Shown here: positions 1-6,364 of the stretch, in pieces | Numbering within the stretch: the stretch's first letter is position 1 | Layout of the letters: every line of letters starts with the position of its first letter | Source of the DNA: NIOZ-UU35 sp964344175 | GTDB taxonomy: Bacteria; Chloroflexota; Anaerolineae; Anaerolineales; UBA11858 | Length of the DNA: 14,392 nucleotides | Assembly (NCBI GenBank): GCA_964344175.1 | Contig: CAYFMI010000095.1 | Coordinates: forward strand, 1-14,392 | Direction of reading: 5' to 3' | Made by a program: the position numbers and the translations under genes | The notes under the pieces: generated by a model | What the model saw: the letters and a program-made list of their open reading frames with translations, nothing else | Told to the model about the DNA's origin: nothing | Database searches by the model: none

Positions 1-182
1 CCTCCGTTCTTTCTCGAGGACTATTATAATCTAATTTAGCGAGAGTACCACTAAACAATCAGCGGATAATTTTATTCTTGCACCAAAGCCGTTAACAAGT
101 GTAAATGTCAGGTCGTTTTTGATTCCAGCGAACGATTAATTGCTTGAATAATAAAGCGATTAGATGGAGAAGGAGCAATCAG

Positions 183-944
183 ATGAAACTAAATTATAGA
201 AGAACAACCTATATTCTCTTAGCTATTGTCGCGTCCCTTCTGGTAACGATAGGGGGGCTGGCCGCGACAGGCACCACAGATTCGACCGGGGCGCCGGGGG
301 CAACGAATTCCTACACGCTGACGGATATTTACAATCGGATCAACAACGGCACAGCCGGGACGCAAAGCACATTCACAGAGCCAGGTGTAGCGCCTGGGAC
401 TGGGACGATGCAAACCTTGAATGAAATCTACGACCTGGCATCAGAGCGCTCGCGTCCCCCGGAAACCGGAGATACCTTTACAGATGCCGGCGTGACGGGA
501 GAAGACGGAGAGTTGCGGAAAGGCGTAGACTGGCCCAGCCCGCGCTTCACCGACAACAGCAACGGCACGGTGACAGACAACCTGACTGGGTTGATCTGGG
601 TGAAAAACGCCAATTGCTACGGAACTCGAAATTTATCAACTGCCTTTTCAGATGCCGCAGCCCTGGCAAGCGGTACGTGTGGTCTGACAGATGGCTCCAG
701 CGCGGGGGACTGGCGCTTGCCGAACGTACGGGAACTGAACAGCCTGATAGATTATGGGCGCTCCAGTCCAGCCTTGCCCAGCGGCCACCCTTTCACTGGC
801 GTCGTGACGCTCCGCTATTGGTCGAGTACGTCTAATGCGAACAATCCATCCTTCGTCTGGAACACGAACCTGAACGACGGCCAGGTGAGCTACGGCCTTA
901 AGACGGATAGCCGCTACGTCTGGCCGGTTCGCGGTGGGCAATAG
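183..944 (+). CDS. Secreted DUF1566 (Lcl C-terminal-like) domain protein
   Basis: The predicted protein has 253 aa. The ATG at 183 is chosen because AGGAG at 171-175 lies 7 nt upstream; a TTG at 144 in the same frame has no comparable ribosome site. Residues about 9-28 form a hydrophobic signal peptide or signal anchor after a basic N-terminus. A low-complexity Gly/Thr/Pro-rich region follows, with short repeats of the LTDIYNRINN / LNEIYDLA and TFTEPGV / TFTDAGV type. The C-terminal half (from about residue 120) has the DUF1566 signature: FTDNSNGTVTDNLTGLIWVK, then WRLPNVRELNSLIDY, then YWSST, ending in RYVWPVRGG. In characterised relatives such domains occur on exported surface proteins, and no enzymatic role is established. 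It lies upstream of the sortase-domain protein in the same orientation with a 238-nt gap, so co-transcription is possible but not shown. Domain call confident; function unknown. Confidence 0.85.
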   Translation: MKLNYRRTTYILLAIVASLLVTIGGLAATGTTDSTGAPGATNSYTLTDIYNRINNGTAGTQSTFTEPGVAPGTGTMQTLNEIYDLASERSRPPETGDTFTDAGVTGEDGELRKGVDWPSPRFTDNSNGTVTDNLTGLIWVKNANCYGTRNLSTAFSDAAALASGTCGLTDGSSAGDWRLPNVRELNSLIDYGRSSPALPSGHPFTGVVTLRYWSSTSNANNPSFVWNTNLNDGQVSYGLKTDSRYVWPVRGGQ

Positions 945-977
945 AAGATTTGAGTCTTTGGTGCTTTAGGTGCTTTT

Positions 978-1115
978 ATGCAAGTCATGGACGTCGATGC
1001 TTGTGCTGATTCGCAAGTGGCTAACTTGAAATTGCGTATAGCTGGAGAAGTGGACGCACCTGTTGTTTTAGGCGGTTTCCCAAAATCTAGATTAAATGCT
1101 TATGTTGGCGCCTGA
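978..1115 (+). other. Possible 45-codon small ORF in intergenic gap
   Basis: Between the DUF1566 gene and the sortase-domain gene there is a 45-codon ATG frame that ends in TGA. It has no convincing Shine-Dalgarno sequence and resembles no family I know. The bases are more AT-rich than the neighbouring genes. It may be a chance frame or a remnant of a decayed gene. The rest of the 945-1182 gap shows nothing else that I can interpret. Confidence 0.15.
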
Positions 1116-1182
1116 ACGGATTATTTTGTTGACCAAAGTATCAAAGGACAACGACTCCCGAATTTGCTAGGAGATAACTGTA

Positions 1183-2622
1183 ATGATAAGAAAAATGCGA
1201 ACGAATAAATGCTATCCGGTGTTGTTATTCGCTCTGCTGTTGACTGCCCTGGTCTTCACGGTGGCTTATGCGACCAATATCGACGCCACAGAAAAATGGG
1301 CCTGGGGCACCAACGTGGGCTGGCTCAACTTCAACGACGCCAACGGCGGCGTGACGGTCTATGATGACCATCTCGAAGGTTACGTATGGGCCGAGAATAT
1401 TGGCTGGGTCCGGCTGGGGACACACGAGGGCGGCGGTGCGCACACCTACGCCAACGACGCCGCGAATACCTATGGCGTCAACAATGATGGCGATGGGAAT
1501 CTCTCCGGCTACGCCTGGGGCACTAACGTGGGCTGGATCAACTTTGACCCCACACACAGCCAGGTGACGATAGACCCGGCCACCGGCGAATTCGACGGCT
1601 ATGCCTGGGGCGAGAATATCGGCTGGATCCATTTTAGGAACACAACCGGCAACGCCTACAACGTGGTCTCAACCTGGCAGTCAGGCGGCGGCGGTGATAC
1701 TGGCGATGACGGCGGCGGCAAGGTATCCAGAAAATGCCCGGTAGGAATGGCCGGTGGTGTCTGCAATATTAGCGTCGTTAAGGTGACGATCTTTGCCGAT
1801 ACAGTTCAGGATGGTAGCCAGATCATCATTCGCGAAGTTGATACAGGCAACTTCCAGCTTGGTGATCGTGTGTTCGATATCACAGTTATCGGATCAGATG
1901 GGCAGGAGATCAATGCCTTCAGCCCGCCCATCGAAGTTTGTCTCAAACCCACGAATGCCTTGTTGAGACAGGCAGGCTGGGACTTCAGCAACTTGCAGAT
2001 GTTCCACAGTCATGCGGGCGGCCCGTGGATAGTGATATCCAATACCTATGAAAAAGACGGTAAACTGTGTGCCAAGATGTACCAGTTGAGTGAATTTGCG
2101 ATTGGGGTAGCACAACTCCCCGCTACCGGCTTCGCTCCGGGGGTGGTGACTGAACTTCAAGCGCGGCCTGCTGAGAAAACTTACGCGGAGATGGACGGCT
2201 TCGTGCTGGAAGTCCCCTCGATTGACGTGAAAATACCCATTGTGGGTATCCCGTTGACCGGACAGGGCTGGGATGTGAGCTGGCTCGGTGCCAGTGCGGG
2301 CTATCTCGAAGGCACGGCCTACCCGACCTGGGCAGGCAATACCGCCATTACCGCCCACGTTTGGGATAATCTCAATAACCCTGGCCCCTTCGTTAACCTG
2401 CACACCCTCAAGCACGGCGATGAGATCATCATCCAAGCCTTTGGGAAAAAACATATCTACGAAGTGCGTTCCCTTACGGAAGTGCGCCCTAACGACCTCA
2501 GTGCCCTGCCGCACTCAGATTACGACATGCTGACCCTCATTACCTGCAAAGGGTTCGATGCCGTCAGCGGCGAGTATCCGTTGCGGCTCGCAGTGAATGC
2601 GGTTTTAGTAGATGTGAAGTAA
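1183..2622 (+). CDS. Secreted Trp-rich repeat protein with LPATG motif and C-terminal sortase domain
   Basis: The protein has 479 aa; AGGAG at 1169-1173 lies 9 nt before the ATG. Residues 11-30 form a signal peptide ending in AYA, a good signal-peptidase I site. Residues 38-151 hold four Trp repeats: AWGTNVGWLNF, VWAENIGWVRL, AWGTNVGWINF and AWGENIGWIHF. A Gly/Asp linker (about 168-180) follows, then a beta-rich region with four Cys (185, 194, 253, 296). LPATG is at residues 312-316. The C-terminal 140 residues are a sortase-type transpeptidase: catalytic His392 (TAHVW), Cys455 (TLITC) and Arg468 (YPLRLAV). Sortases normally cleave LPxTG in other proteins and join the Thr to an acceptor amine. 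Here motif and enzyme share one chain, and there is no hydrophobic tail after LPATG. The likely location is the outer face of the membrane. Whether it acts on itself, on the second such protein at 12384-14363, or on neither is unknown. Confidence 0.88.
   Translation: MIRKMRTNKCYPVLLFALLLTALVFTVAYATNIDATEKWAWGTNVGWLNFNDANGGVTVYDDHLEGYVWAENIGWVRLGTHEGGGAHTYANDAANTYGVNNDGDGNLSGYAWGTNVGWINFDPTHSQVTIDPATGEFDGYAWGENIGWIHFRNTTGNAYNVVSTWQSGGGGDTGDDGGGKVSRKCPVGMAGGVCNISVVKVTIFADTVQDGSQIIIREVDTGNFQLGDRVFDITVIGSDGQEINAFSPPIEVCLKPTNALLRQAGWDFSNLQMFHSHAGGPWIVISNTYEKDGKLCAKMYQLSEFAIGVAQLPATGFAPGVVTELQARPAEKTYAEMDGFVLEVPSIDVKIPIVGIPLTGQGWDVSWLGASAGYLEGTAYPTWAGNTAITAHVWDNLNNPGPFVNLHTLKHGDEIIIQAFGKKHIYEVRSLTEVRPNDLSALPHSDYDMLTLITCKGFDAVSGEYPLRLAVNAVLVDVK
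2116..2130 (+). other. LPATG motif joined directly to a sortase domain
   Basis: The LPATG codons separate the beta-rich middle of the secreted protein from its sortase domain and are followed by GFAPGVVTEL. Unlike a classical cell-wall sorting signal, no hydrophobic helix or positive tail follows; the catalytic domain takes that place. Confidence 0.7.
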
Positions 2623-2650
2623 GTTGAAACCGTCCATGCGTTAACGGCGA

Positions 2651-2666
2651 CCGGGCTTTCGCCCGG
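2651..2666. terminator. GC hairpin after sortase-domain gene, possible terminator
   Basis: The hairpin has a perfect 6-bp stem of G and C with a 4-nt TTTC loop, 28 nt past the stop codon at 2622. It is not followed by a run of T, so it is at best a weak or factor-assisted terminator. It may instead be the core of the larger inverted repeat at 2636-2745. Confidence 0.35.
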
Positions 2667-2827
2667 AGGGTACGCAGTGCGATAAGCTAAAATTGGTTAT
2701 CACGAAAGACGCGTCAGGGACAAAACCGCCCGGCGCTTAACGCATTCGTTGGGTGGCATGGGCCCCGCTATATTTTAGTAGTCGTTGTTTAAATATGTAC
2801 TTTGAATGCGCTGGAATGGACAGCCAA

Positions 2828-2863
2828 TTTGACCTGGTCAAAGATATTTTTGATGCGATCAAA
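2828..2863. promoter_or_regulatory. Two phased 15-nt palindromes, candidate operator
   Basis: TTTGACCTGGTCAAA (2828-2842) and TTTGATGCGATCAAA (2849-2863) are each perfect palindromes around their centres. The centres lie 21 bp apart, or two helical turns. A third TTTGAT half site begins another 21 bp on, at 2870, but its other half is degenerate. The pair ends 57 nt before the chosen thioredoxin start. In the thioredoxin frame the same bases read FDLVK..FDAIK..FD, a heptad pattern, so a coding origin of the repeat is an alternative. Confidence 0.45.
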
Positions 2864-2920
2864 CTGAAATTTGATAGCCACCAAAGTGTCCAGTTCTATG
2901 GGACCGCCACAACTTTTTTC

Positions 2921-3481
2921 ATGAATATCTCTATTCAAAGATTCCAACTCCCACTTTATGCACTTATTCTCGCCCTCAGCGCAGGGTGGGTTTGGGTAAG
3001 CGCTGCCCCGGAGGGCAGCACCACCGTCGGAGAGATCCCCGCCCCGCAAGTGGGTTTCTTGGCTCCCGACTTCACGCTTCATTCGCTCAATGGAGAAACC
3101 ATCCACCTGGCCGATCTGCGCGGCCAACCCGTGCTCATTAATCTTTGGGCAAGCTGGTGCCCTCCCTGCCGCGCCGAAATGCCCGCCATGCAAGCAGTGT
3201 ACGAAAGCTATCAAGCGCAAGGGTTCGTGATTCTGGCTGTCAATGCCACCCATCAAGATACAGCCGCGAGCGCGGCTGCCTTTGTGGCCAAAAACAATCT
3301 GACATTTCCCATCTTGCTTGATGTAGACGGCCAGGTTTCCGAAGCCTACCAATTGCGCTCTTTGCCCACATCTTTCTTTGTCGATTCTTCGGGCATTATT
3401 CAAGAGGTAGTCATCGGCGGTCCCATGGCCGAAGCGTTATTGCGCACCCGCGTCGAAACACTCCTCGAGGAGGCTCCCTGA
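2921..3481 (+). CDS. TlpA/ResA-like membrane-anchored thioredoxin
   Basis: The predicted protein has 186 aa from the ATG at 2921. An N-terminal hydrophobic segment (about residues 9-28) acts as signal anchor. A thioredoxin fold of the TlpA/ResA/AhpC-TSA type follows: APDFTLHSLNGE, then LINLWASWCPPC with the redox-active pair Cys80/Cys83, and the cis-Pro motif LPTSFFVD (Pro149). Such proteins face outward and reduce or shuffle disulfides, for example in cytochrome c maturation or protection of exported proteins. No clear Shine-Dalgarno precedes 2921. The same frame is open back to 2753, and a start at 2816 would add 35 residues, but that region looks non-coding and would place a long polar segment ahead of the anchor. 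The TGA stop overlaps the ATG of the next gene by one base, implying translational coupling with the Lgt-like protein. Family call firm; exact start and client uncertain. Confidence 0.88.
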   Translation: MNISIQRFQLPLYALILALSAGWVWVSAAPEGSTTVGEIPAPQVGFLAPDFTLHSLNGETIHLADLRGQPVLINLWASWCPPCRAEMPAMQAVYESYQAQGFVILAVNATHQDTAASAAAFVAKNNLTFPILLDVDGQVSEAYQLRSLPTSFFVDSSGIIQEVVIGGPMAEALLRTRVETLLEEAP

Positions 3482-4224
3482 TGCTGCCTATCCTTCAAAT
3501 TGGGCCGGCTGCCGTACCAACGCCAGGCCTGATCTTACTACTGGGCTTGTGGCTGGGGTTAACCCTGGCCGAGCGTCTGGCCGTCCGTTTTGAGAGCGAT
3601 GCCAATACAGTTTACAATCTGGCGTTCACTGCCTTACTCGCCGGCATGATCGGGGCGCGTCTCAGTTTCGTTGCCCAAAATGCAGCCATTTTCTTAGAGA
3701 GTCCGCTTAATATTTTCTCGCGCAACCTGGGGTTGTTCGACCCCATCGGCGGTGTAGCCATCGGTGTGCTGGCAGCATTAATCTACGGCAACCGCAAGAG
3801 CCTTCCCCTCTGGGAAACGCTGGATGCACTTACCCCGCTGCTGGCCGTCTTCGCCATTGCGCTGGGACTCACCCATTTTGCGTCTGGCGATGCTTTCGGC
3901 ACCAAAACTGCGCTGCCCTGGGGAATAGATCTTTGGGGAGCAAAACGCCATCCCACACAAATTTACGAGACCATTTTGGCGATCTTGATTTTGTGGGGAA
4001 TCTGGCCGAGAAGATCGCCAAAAGGCAAGACTCACTCGCGGGTGGCCGGTGAAACCTTTTGGCGATTCCTGGCCCTGAGCGCGGGAGCGCGCCTGCTCAT
4101 CGAGGGCTGGCGCGGTGACAGCATGGTACTGAGCGGCGGCATCCGAGTCGCCCAGTTGGCAGCCTGGGGCATTCTCGCCCTCAGCCTCTGGATGCACTAC
4201 CGCAGCACTTCGGAAGAGAACTAA
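3481..4224 (+). CDS. Lgt-like (prolipoprotein diacylglyceryl transferase family) membrane protein
   Basis: The protein has 247 aa with about six or seven hydrophobic segments. Lgt family landmarks are present: GARLSFV near residue 58, SGDAFGTKTALPWGI (135-149), RHPTQIYE (156-163), and ARLLIEGWRGD (203-213) near the C-terminus. Lgt moves diacylglycerol from phosphatidylglycerol to the lipobox Cys of prolipoproteins. Two residues that I recall as essential in E. coli Lgt appear changed. The HGG motif (His103) reads IGG at 89-91, and Arg143 aligns with Gly129. The Arg239/Glu243 positions seem kept as Arg204/Glu208. The protein may therefore be a paralog with another job rather than the housekeeping Lgt. 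It is translationally coupled to the upstream thioredoxin, so a shared role at the membrane is likely. Family membership fairly sure; activity doubtful. Confidence 0.75.
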   Translation: MLPILQIGPAAVPTPGLILLLGLWLGLTLAERLAVRFESDANTVYNLAFTALLAGMIGARLSFVAQNAAIFLESPLNIFSRNLGLFDPIGGVAIGVLAALIYGNRKSLPLWETLDALTPLLAVFAIALGLTHFASGDAFGTKTALPWGIDLWGAKRHPTQIYETILAILILWGIWPRRSPKGKTHSRVAGETFWRFLALSAGARLLIEGWRGDSMVLSGGIRVAQLAAWGILALSLWMHYRSTSEEN

Positions 4225-4256
4225 CTCGGCCAACGCACATAGATGGAGAATAAAGA

Positions 4257-4664
4257 ATGACACCAGAAATCGGCTTCGAAATTGTCCTAGACCTTGCCTA
4301 TGAAGATGCGCTATCCAAAGTCACTGAGGCGCTCAAGGCAGAAGGCTTTGGCGTCTTAACCCAGATTGACGTGCGCGCCACGCTCAAAGAAAAACTCGAC
4401 GAAGATTTTCGCCCCTATGCCATCTTGGGCGCCTGCAATCCGCCCCTGGCGCACCGTGCCCTGACTCACGAACCAACCATCGGGCTGATGCTGCCCTGCA
4501 ATGTCACGGTTGAGGCCGATGGTGAGTCGAGCACAATCGTGCGCATTTTAAATCCGAAAGTGATGATGGATGTTGGCACACTCCACGAGAACGAGGCCCT
4601 CAGCGAGGTCGCATCGCAGGCCTACCAACGCCTGGAACGCGTCGCCAAAGCGCTCACCGAATGA
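4257..4664 (+). CDS. DUF302 domain protein
   Basis: The protein has 135 aa and is soluble, with no signal peptide. GGAG at 4245-4248 lies 8 nt before the ATG. It matches the DUF302 family over almost its full length: GFGVLTQIDVRATLKEKL, then FRPYAILGACNPPLAHRAL, then IGLMLPCNVTVE. It has two conserved-looking Cys (60 and 81). The biochemical function of DUF302 proteins is not established. Its last bases (ATGA) overlap the start of the pteridine-reductase-like SDR, and the start lies 32 nt after the Lgt-like gene. It therefore probably belongs to the same transcript as the pterin genes and may be made in step with the SDR. No transmembrane segment is present, in contrast to the DUF302 fusions seen in some other bacteria. 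Confidence 0.88.
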   Translation: MTPEIGFEIVLDLAYEDALSKVTEALKAEGFGVLTQIDVRATLKEKLDEDFRPYAILGACNPPLAHRALTHEPTIGLMLPCNVTVEADGESSTIVRILNPKVMMDVGTLHENEALSEVASQAYQRLERVAKALTE

Positions 4665-5386
4665 GCCTAACCGGCAAACGTGTTTTAATCACCGGGGCTG
4701 CCCGCCGAATTGGCAAAGCATTAGCGCTGGCTGTGGCGCACGCCGGCGGCAATGTCGTCTTGCATCATGGGCATTCCCCTGCCGAGGCTCAAACTCTCCA
4801 GGCGCAGATCGAAGCACTCGGTCGAAATGCGCAGATCATCCAGGCCGACCTGGATGACCCTCAACAGGTCAGCGAAATTATCCCTCAGGCGCTGAGTTTC
4901 GGGCCGCTGTATGGGCTGGTCAACAACGCATCTATTTTCGAGGCGCTCTCACTCGACAGTACCACCCTCGATCAATGGGATCAACACCTGAGAGTCAATC
5001 TGACCGCCCCCTTTATCCTTAGTCAACACTTTGGGGCGCAACTCGGAAGCAAGAACCCCGGTCGCATCATTAACATCCTCGACTGGCGCGCCCTGCGCCC
5101 CGGGGCAGATCATCTTCCCTACACCATCAGTAAAGCCGCCCTGGCCGCGCTGACCCGGTCATTGGCCGTAGCGCTGTCGCCTAACATCACGGTCAATGGG
5201 CTGGCTTTAGGCGCTATCCTCCCCCCGGCAGACGGCGGACACGCTGCCAAAATCATCAATGACGTCCCTGCACAGTGCTGGGGGAACGTGGAGCAAGTTA
5301 GTGAGGGATTGGTTTTCTTATTGAGCGGTCCAGACTATATTACGGGCGAGATTATTCACCTGGATGGCGGACGCCACCTGATATAG
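4661..5386 (+). CDS. SDR of pteridine reductase / FolM (dihydromonapterin reductase) type
   Basis: The protein has 241 aa and belongs to the short-chain dehydrogenase/reductase family. The Rossmann nucleotide motif reads TGAARRIG (11-18), NNAS is at 88-91, and the active site reads ILDW...YTISK with Asp141, Tyr154 and Lys158. Most SDRs have Ser where Asp141 stands; Asp at this position, the RIG in the glycine loop and the HHGHSPAEA stretch (35-43) are hallmarks of PTR1 and FolM pteridine reductases, which use NADPH. The expected reaction is reduction of dihydromonapterin, dihydrobiopterin or dihydrofolate to the tetrahydro form. Context agrees, because folB follows 8 nt downstream, then folK. 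The start ATG overlaps the DUF302 stop. A generic SDR acting on another substrate remains possible, but motif and context together favour a pterin substrate. Confidence 0.85.
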   Translation: MSLTGKRVLITGAARRIGKALALAVAHAGGNVVLHHGHSPAEAQTLQAQIEALGRNAQIIQADLDDPQQVSEIIPQALSFGPLYGLVNNASIFEALSLDSTTLDQWDQHLRVNLTAPFILSQHFGAQLGSKNPGRIINILDWRALRPGADHLPYTISKAALAALTRSLAVALSPNITVNGLALGAILPPADGGHAAKIINDVPAQCWGNVEQVSEGLVFLLSGPDYITGEIIHLDGGRHLI

Positions 5387-5394
5387 GAGAACGC

Positions 5395-5745
5395 ATGGAT
5401 AAGACCATCATCAAAGATTTGAAAGTACGCGGCATTATTGGCATTGAAGATTGGGAGCGCAAAAAGCCCCAAGAGATTCTGATTAACATTGTGCTATATA
5501 GCGATCAGCAACGCGCCGCAGAAACCGACGATATTGCCGACTGCGTGAACTACCGCACCGTCGCAAAGAAAATCGGCCACCATGCCGAGACTGCCGAACG
5601 CCTCACCGTGGAAGCTCTGGCAAGCGATATCGCCAGGTTGTGTTTGAGTGAGCCGCACGTGCATAAAGTGCAGGTGCGCGTCGAAAAACCCGGTGCCGTG
5701 CGCTTTGCGAAATCGGTGGGAGTTGAAATTGAACGCAGTAAATAA
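5395..5745 (+). CDS. folB: Dihydroneopterin aldolase
   Basis: The protein has 116 aa, normal for the family. TAGGAG lies just before the ATG. FolB converts 7,8-dihydroneopterin to 6-hydroxymethyl-7,8-dihydropterin and glycolaldehyde in folate synthesis; it is a cytosolic oligomer. Visible family motifs are GIIGIEDWERKKPQ with Glu21, then CVNYRTV with Tyr53, AERLTVEALA with Glu73, and RVEKPGA with the catalytic Lys98. It sits between the pteridine-reductase-like SDR and folK, and its 3' end overlaps folK by about 17 nt, so the cluster is surely one transcript. Confident assignment. Confidence 0.95.
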   Translation: MDKTIIKDLKVRGIIGIEDWERKKPQEILINIVLYSDQQRAAETDDIADCVNYRTVAKKIGHHAETAERLTVEALASDIARLCLSEPHVHKVQVRVEKPGAVRFAKSVGVEIERSK

Positions 5746-6232
5746 CAAGACAGCCCGTTGGGTGTGTGTTGAATTAGGCAGCAATATCGAACCAGCAACC
5801 AATATCCCTCAAGCTGTGGAATATTTAGAAAAGGTTTTCAGCGTTGGTCAGGTGTCGCACACCTGGGAAACCGAACCCGTTGGCTGCGTGGGCTGCGAAA
5901 ACTATCTCAACGCGGCCATCCTGATTCATACGCCATTATCCGCCGAGGCGTTGAAGGTGAAATTACGAGAAATTGAGTGTCATTTGGGGCGGGTGCGCAC
6001 ATCCAACAAGTTTGCCCCGCGCACAATTGACCTGGATACGCTGGTGATCGGCGACAAAATTATCGAAGCGGATTTGTGGGAATATGCCCATCTAGCCGTC
6101 CCGGTGGCCGAACTACTGCCCGATTTGGTGAATCCAGCTAGTGGGGAACGCCTCGATAAGGCAGCGCGGCGTTTAATGCAACAGACCATGATTCGCCTGC
6201 GTGAGGATGTCGCCCTTCACATAGAAACCTAG
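5729..6232 (+). CDS. folK: 2-amino-4-hydroxy-6-hydroxymethyldihydropteridine pyrophosphokinase (HPPK)
   Basis: The protein has 167 aa if translation starts at the TTG at 5729, which lies 6 nt after GGGAG (5718-5722) inside the end of folB. A TTG at 5723 abuts that site directly and a GTG at 5762 is the next option. FolK transfers pyrophosphate from ATP to 6-hydroxymethyl-7,8-dihydropterin. The motifs seen are ELGSNI near residue 15, then ENYLNAAI, HLGRVR, and APRTIDLDTL with the two metal-binding Asp101 and Asp103. It ends with the usual AVPVAELLPDLVNP. It is the last gene of the rightward pterin cluster and converges on folE. Dihydropteroate synthase (folP), a frequent neighbour, is not in the window. 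Confidence 0.93.
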   Translation: MNAVNNKTARWVCVELGSNIEPATNIPQAVEYLEKVFSVGQVSHTWETEPVGCVGCENYLNAAILIHTPLSAEALKVKLREIECHLGRVRTSNKFAPRTIDLDTLVIGDKIIEADLWEYAHLAVPVAELLPDLVNPASGERLDKAARRLMQQTMIRLREDVALHIET

Positions 6233-6253
6233 TGCACAGTTAAGTTAATTTTT

Positions 6254-6318
6254 AGGTGCGACGCACTTCTACGGTTGCATGAATATCGATGGGACTGCTC
6301 AACAAGTGCGTTGCACCT
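6254..6318. repeat. 15-bp inverted repeat between convergent folK and folE
   Basis: AGGTGCGACGCACTT (6254-6268) and AAGTGCGTTGCACCT (6304-6318) are reverse complements at 14 of 15 positions, with a 35-nt loop. Each arm is itself partly palindromic (GTGCG-A-CGCAC). There is no T-tract, so an intrinsic terminator is doubtful. The position between two convergent genes suits a bidirectional termination signal, a dispersed palindromic repeat, or the ends of a very small mobile element. Confidence 0.6.
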
Positions 6319-6364
6319 TCTGACAAGGATGATCTTTACAAAGCACTAGTCTCGAACTGAACGA

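Larger units (their letters stand above)
2623..2920. other. Gap with hairpin, inverted repeat and phased palindromes
   Basis: This stretch of about 300 bases between the sortase-domain gene and the thioredoxin gene contains three structures. A 6-bp GC hairpin (CCGGGC-TTTC-GCCCGG) lies at 2651-2666 without a T-tract. A 9-bp perfect inverted repeat (ATGCGTTAA at 2636-2644 and TTAACGCAT at 2737-2745) encloses that hairpin. Two 15-nt palindromes lie at 2828-2863. An open frame continuous with the thioredoxin gene runs through the right part, so a longer N-terminus for that gene cannot be fully excluded. Confidence 0.5.

Noticed and set aside
1..182. Promoter with TATAAT at 25-30
   Set aside because: No -35 match is found at the right distance and the site is over 150 nt from the start codon; too weak to list as a feature.
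648..941. Antisense reading frame opposite the DUF1566 gene
   Set aside because: It lies fully inside a well-supported gene with signal peptide and domain motifs, and it has no recognisable family or ribosome site.
1894..2514. 206-aa antisense frame opposite the first sortase domain
   Set aside because: It mirrors a strongly conserved catalytic domain; the frame is open through base composition and shows no protein family of its own.
2636..2752. Integron attC site
   Set aside because: GTTGGGT fits the right-hand consensus, but no matching RYYYAAC stands at the left end and there is no integrase or cassette array.
2789..3403. 204-aa antisense frame opposite the thioredoxin
   Set aside because: The forward strand encodes an intact WCPPC thioredoxin; the reverse product has no motif.
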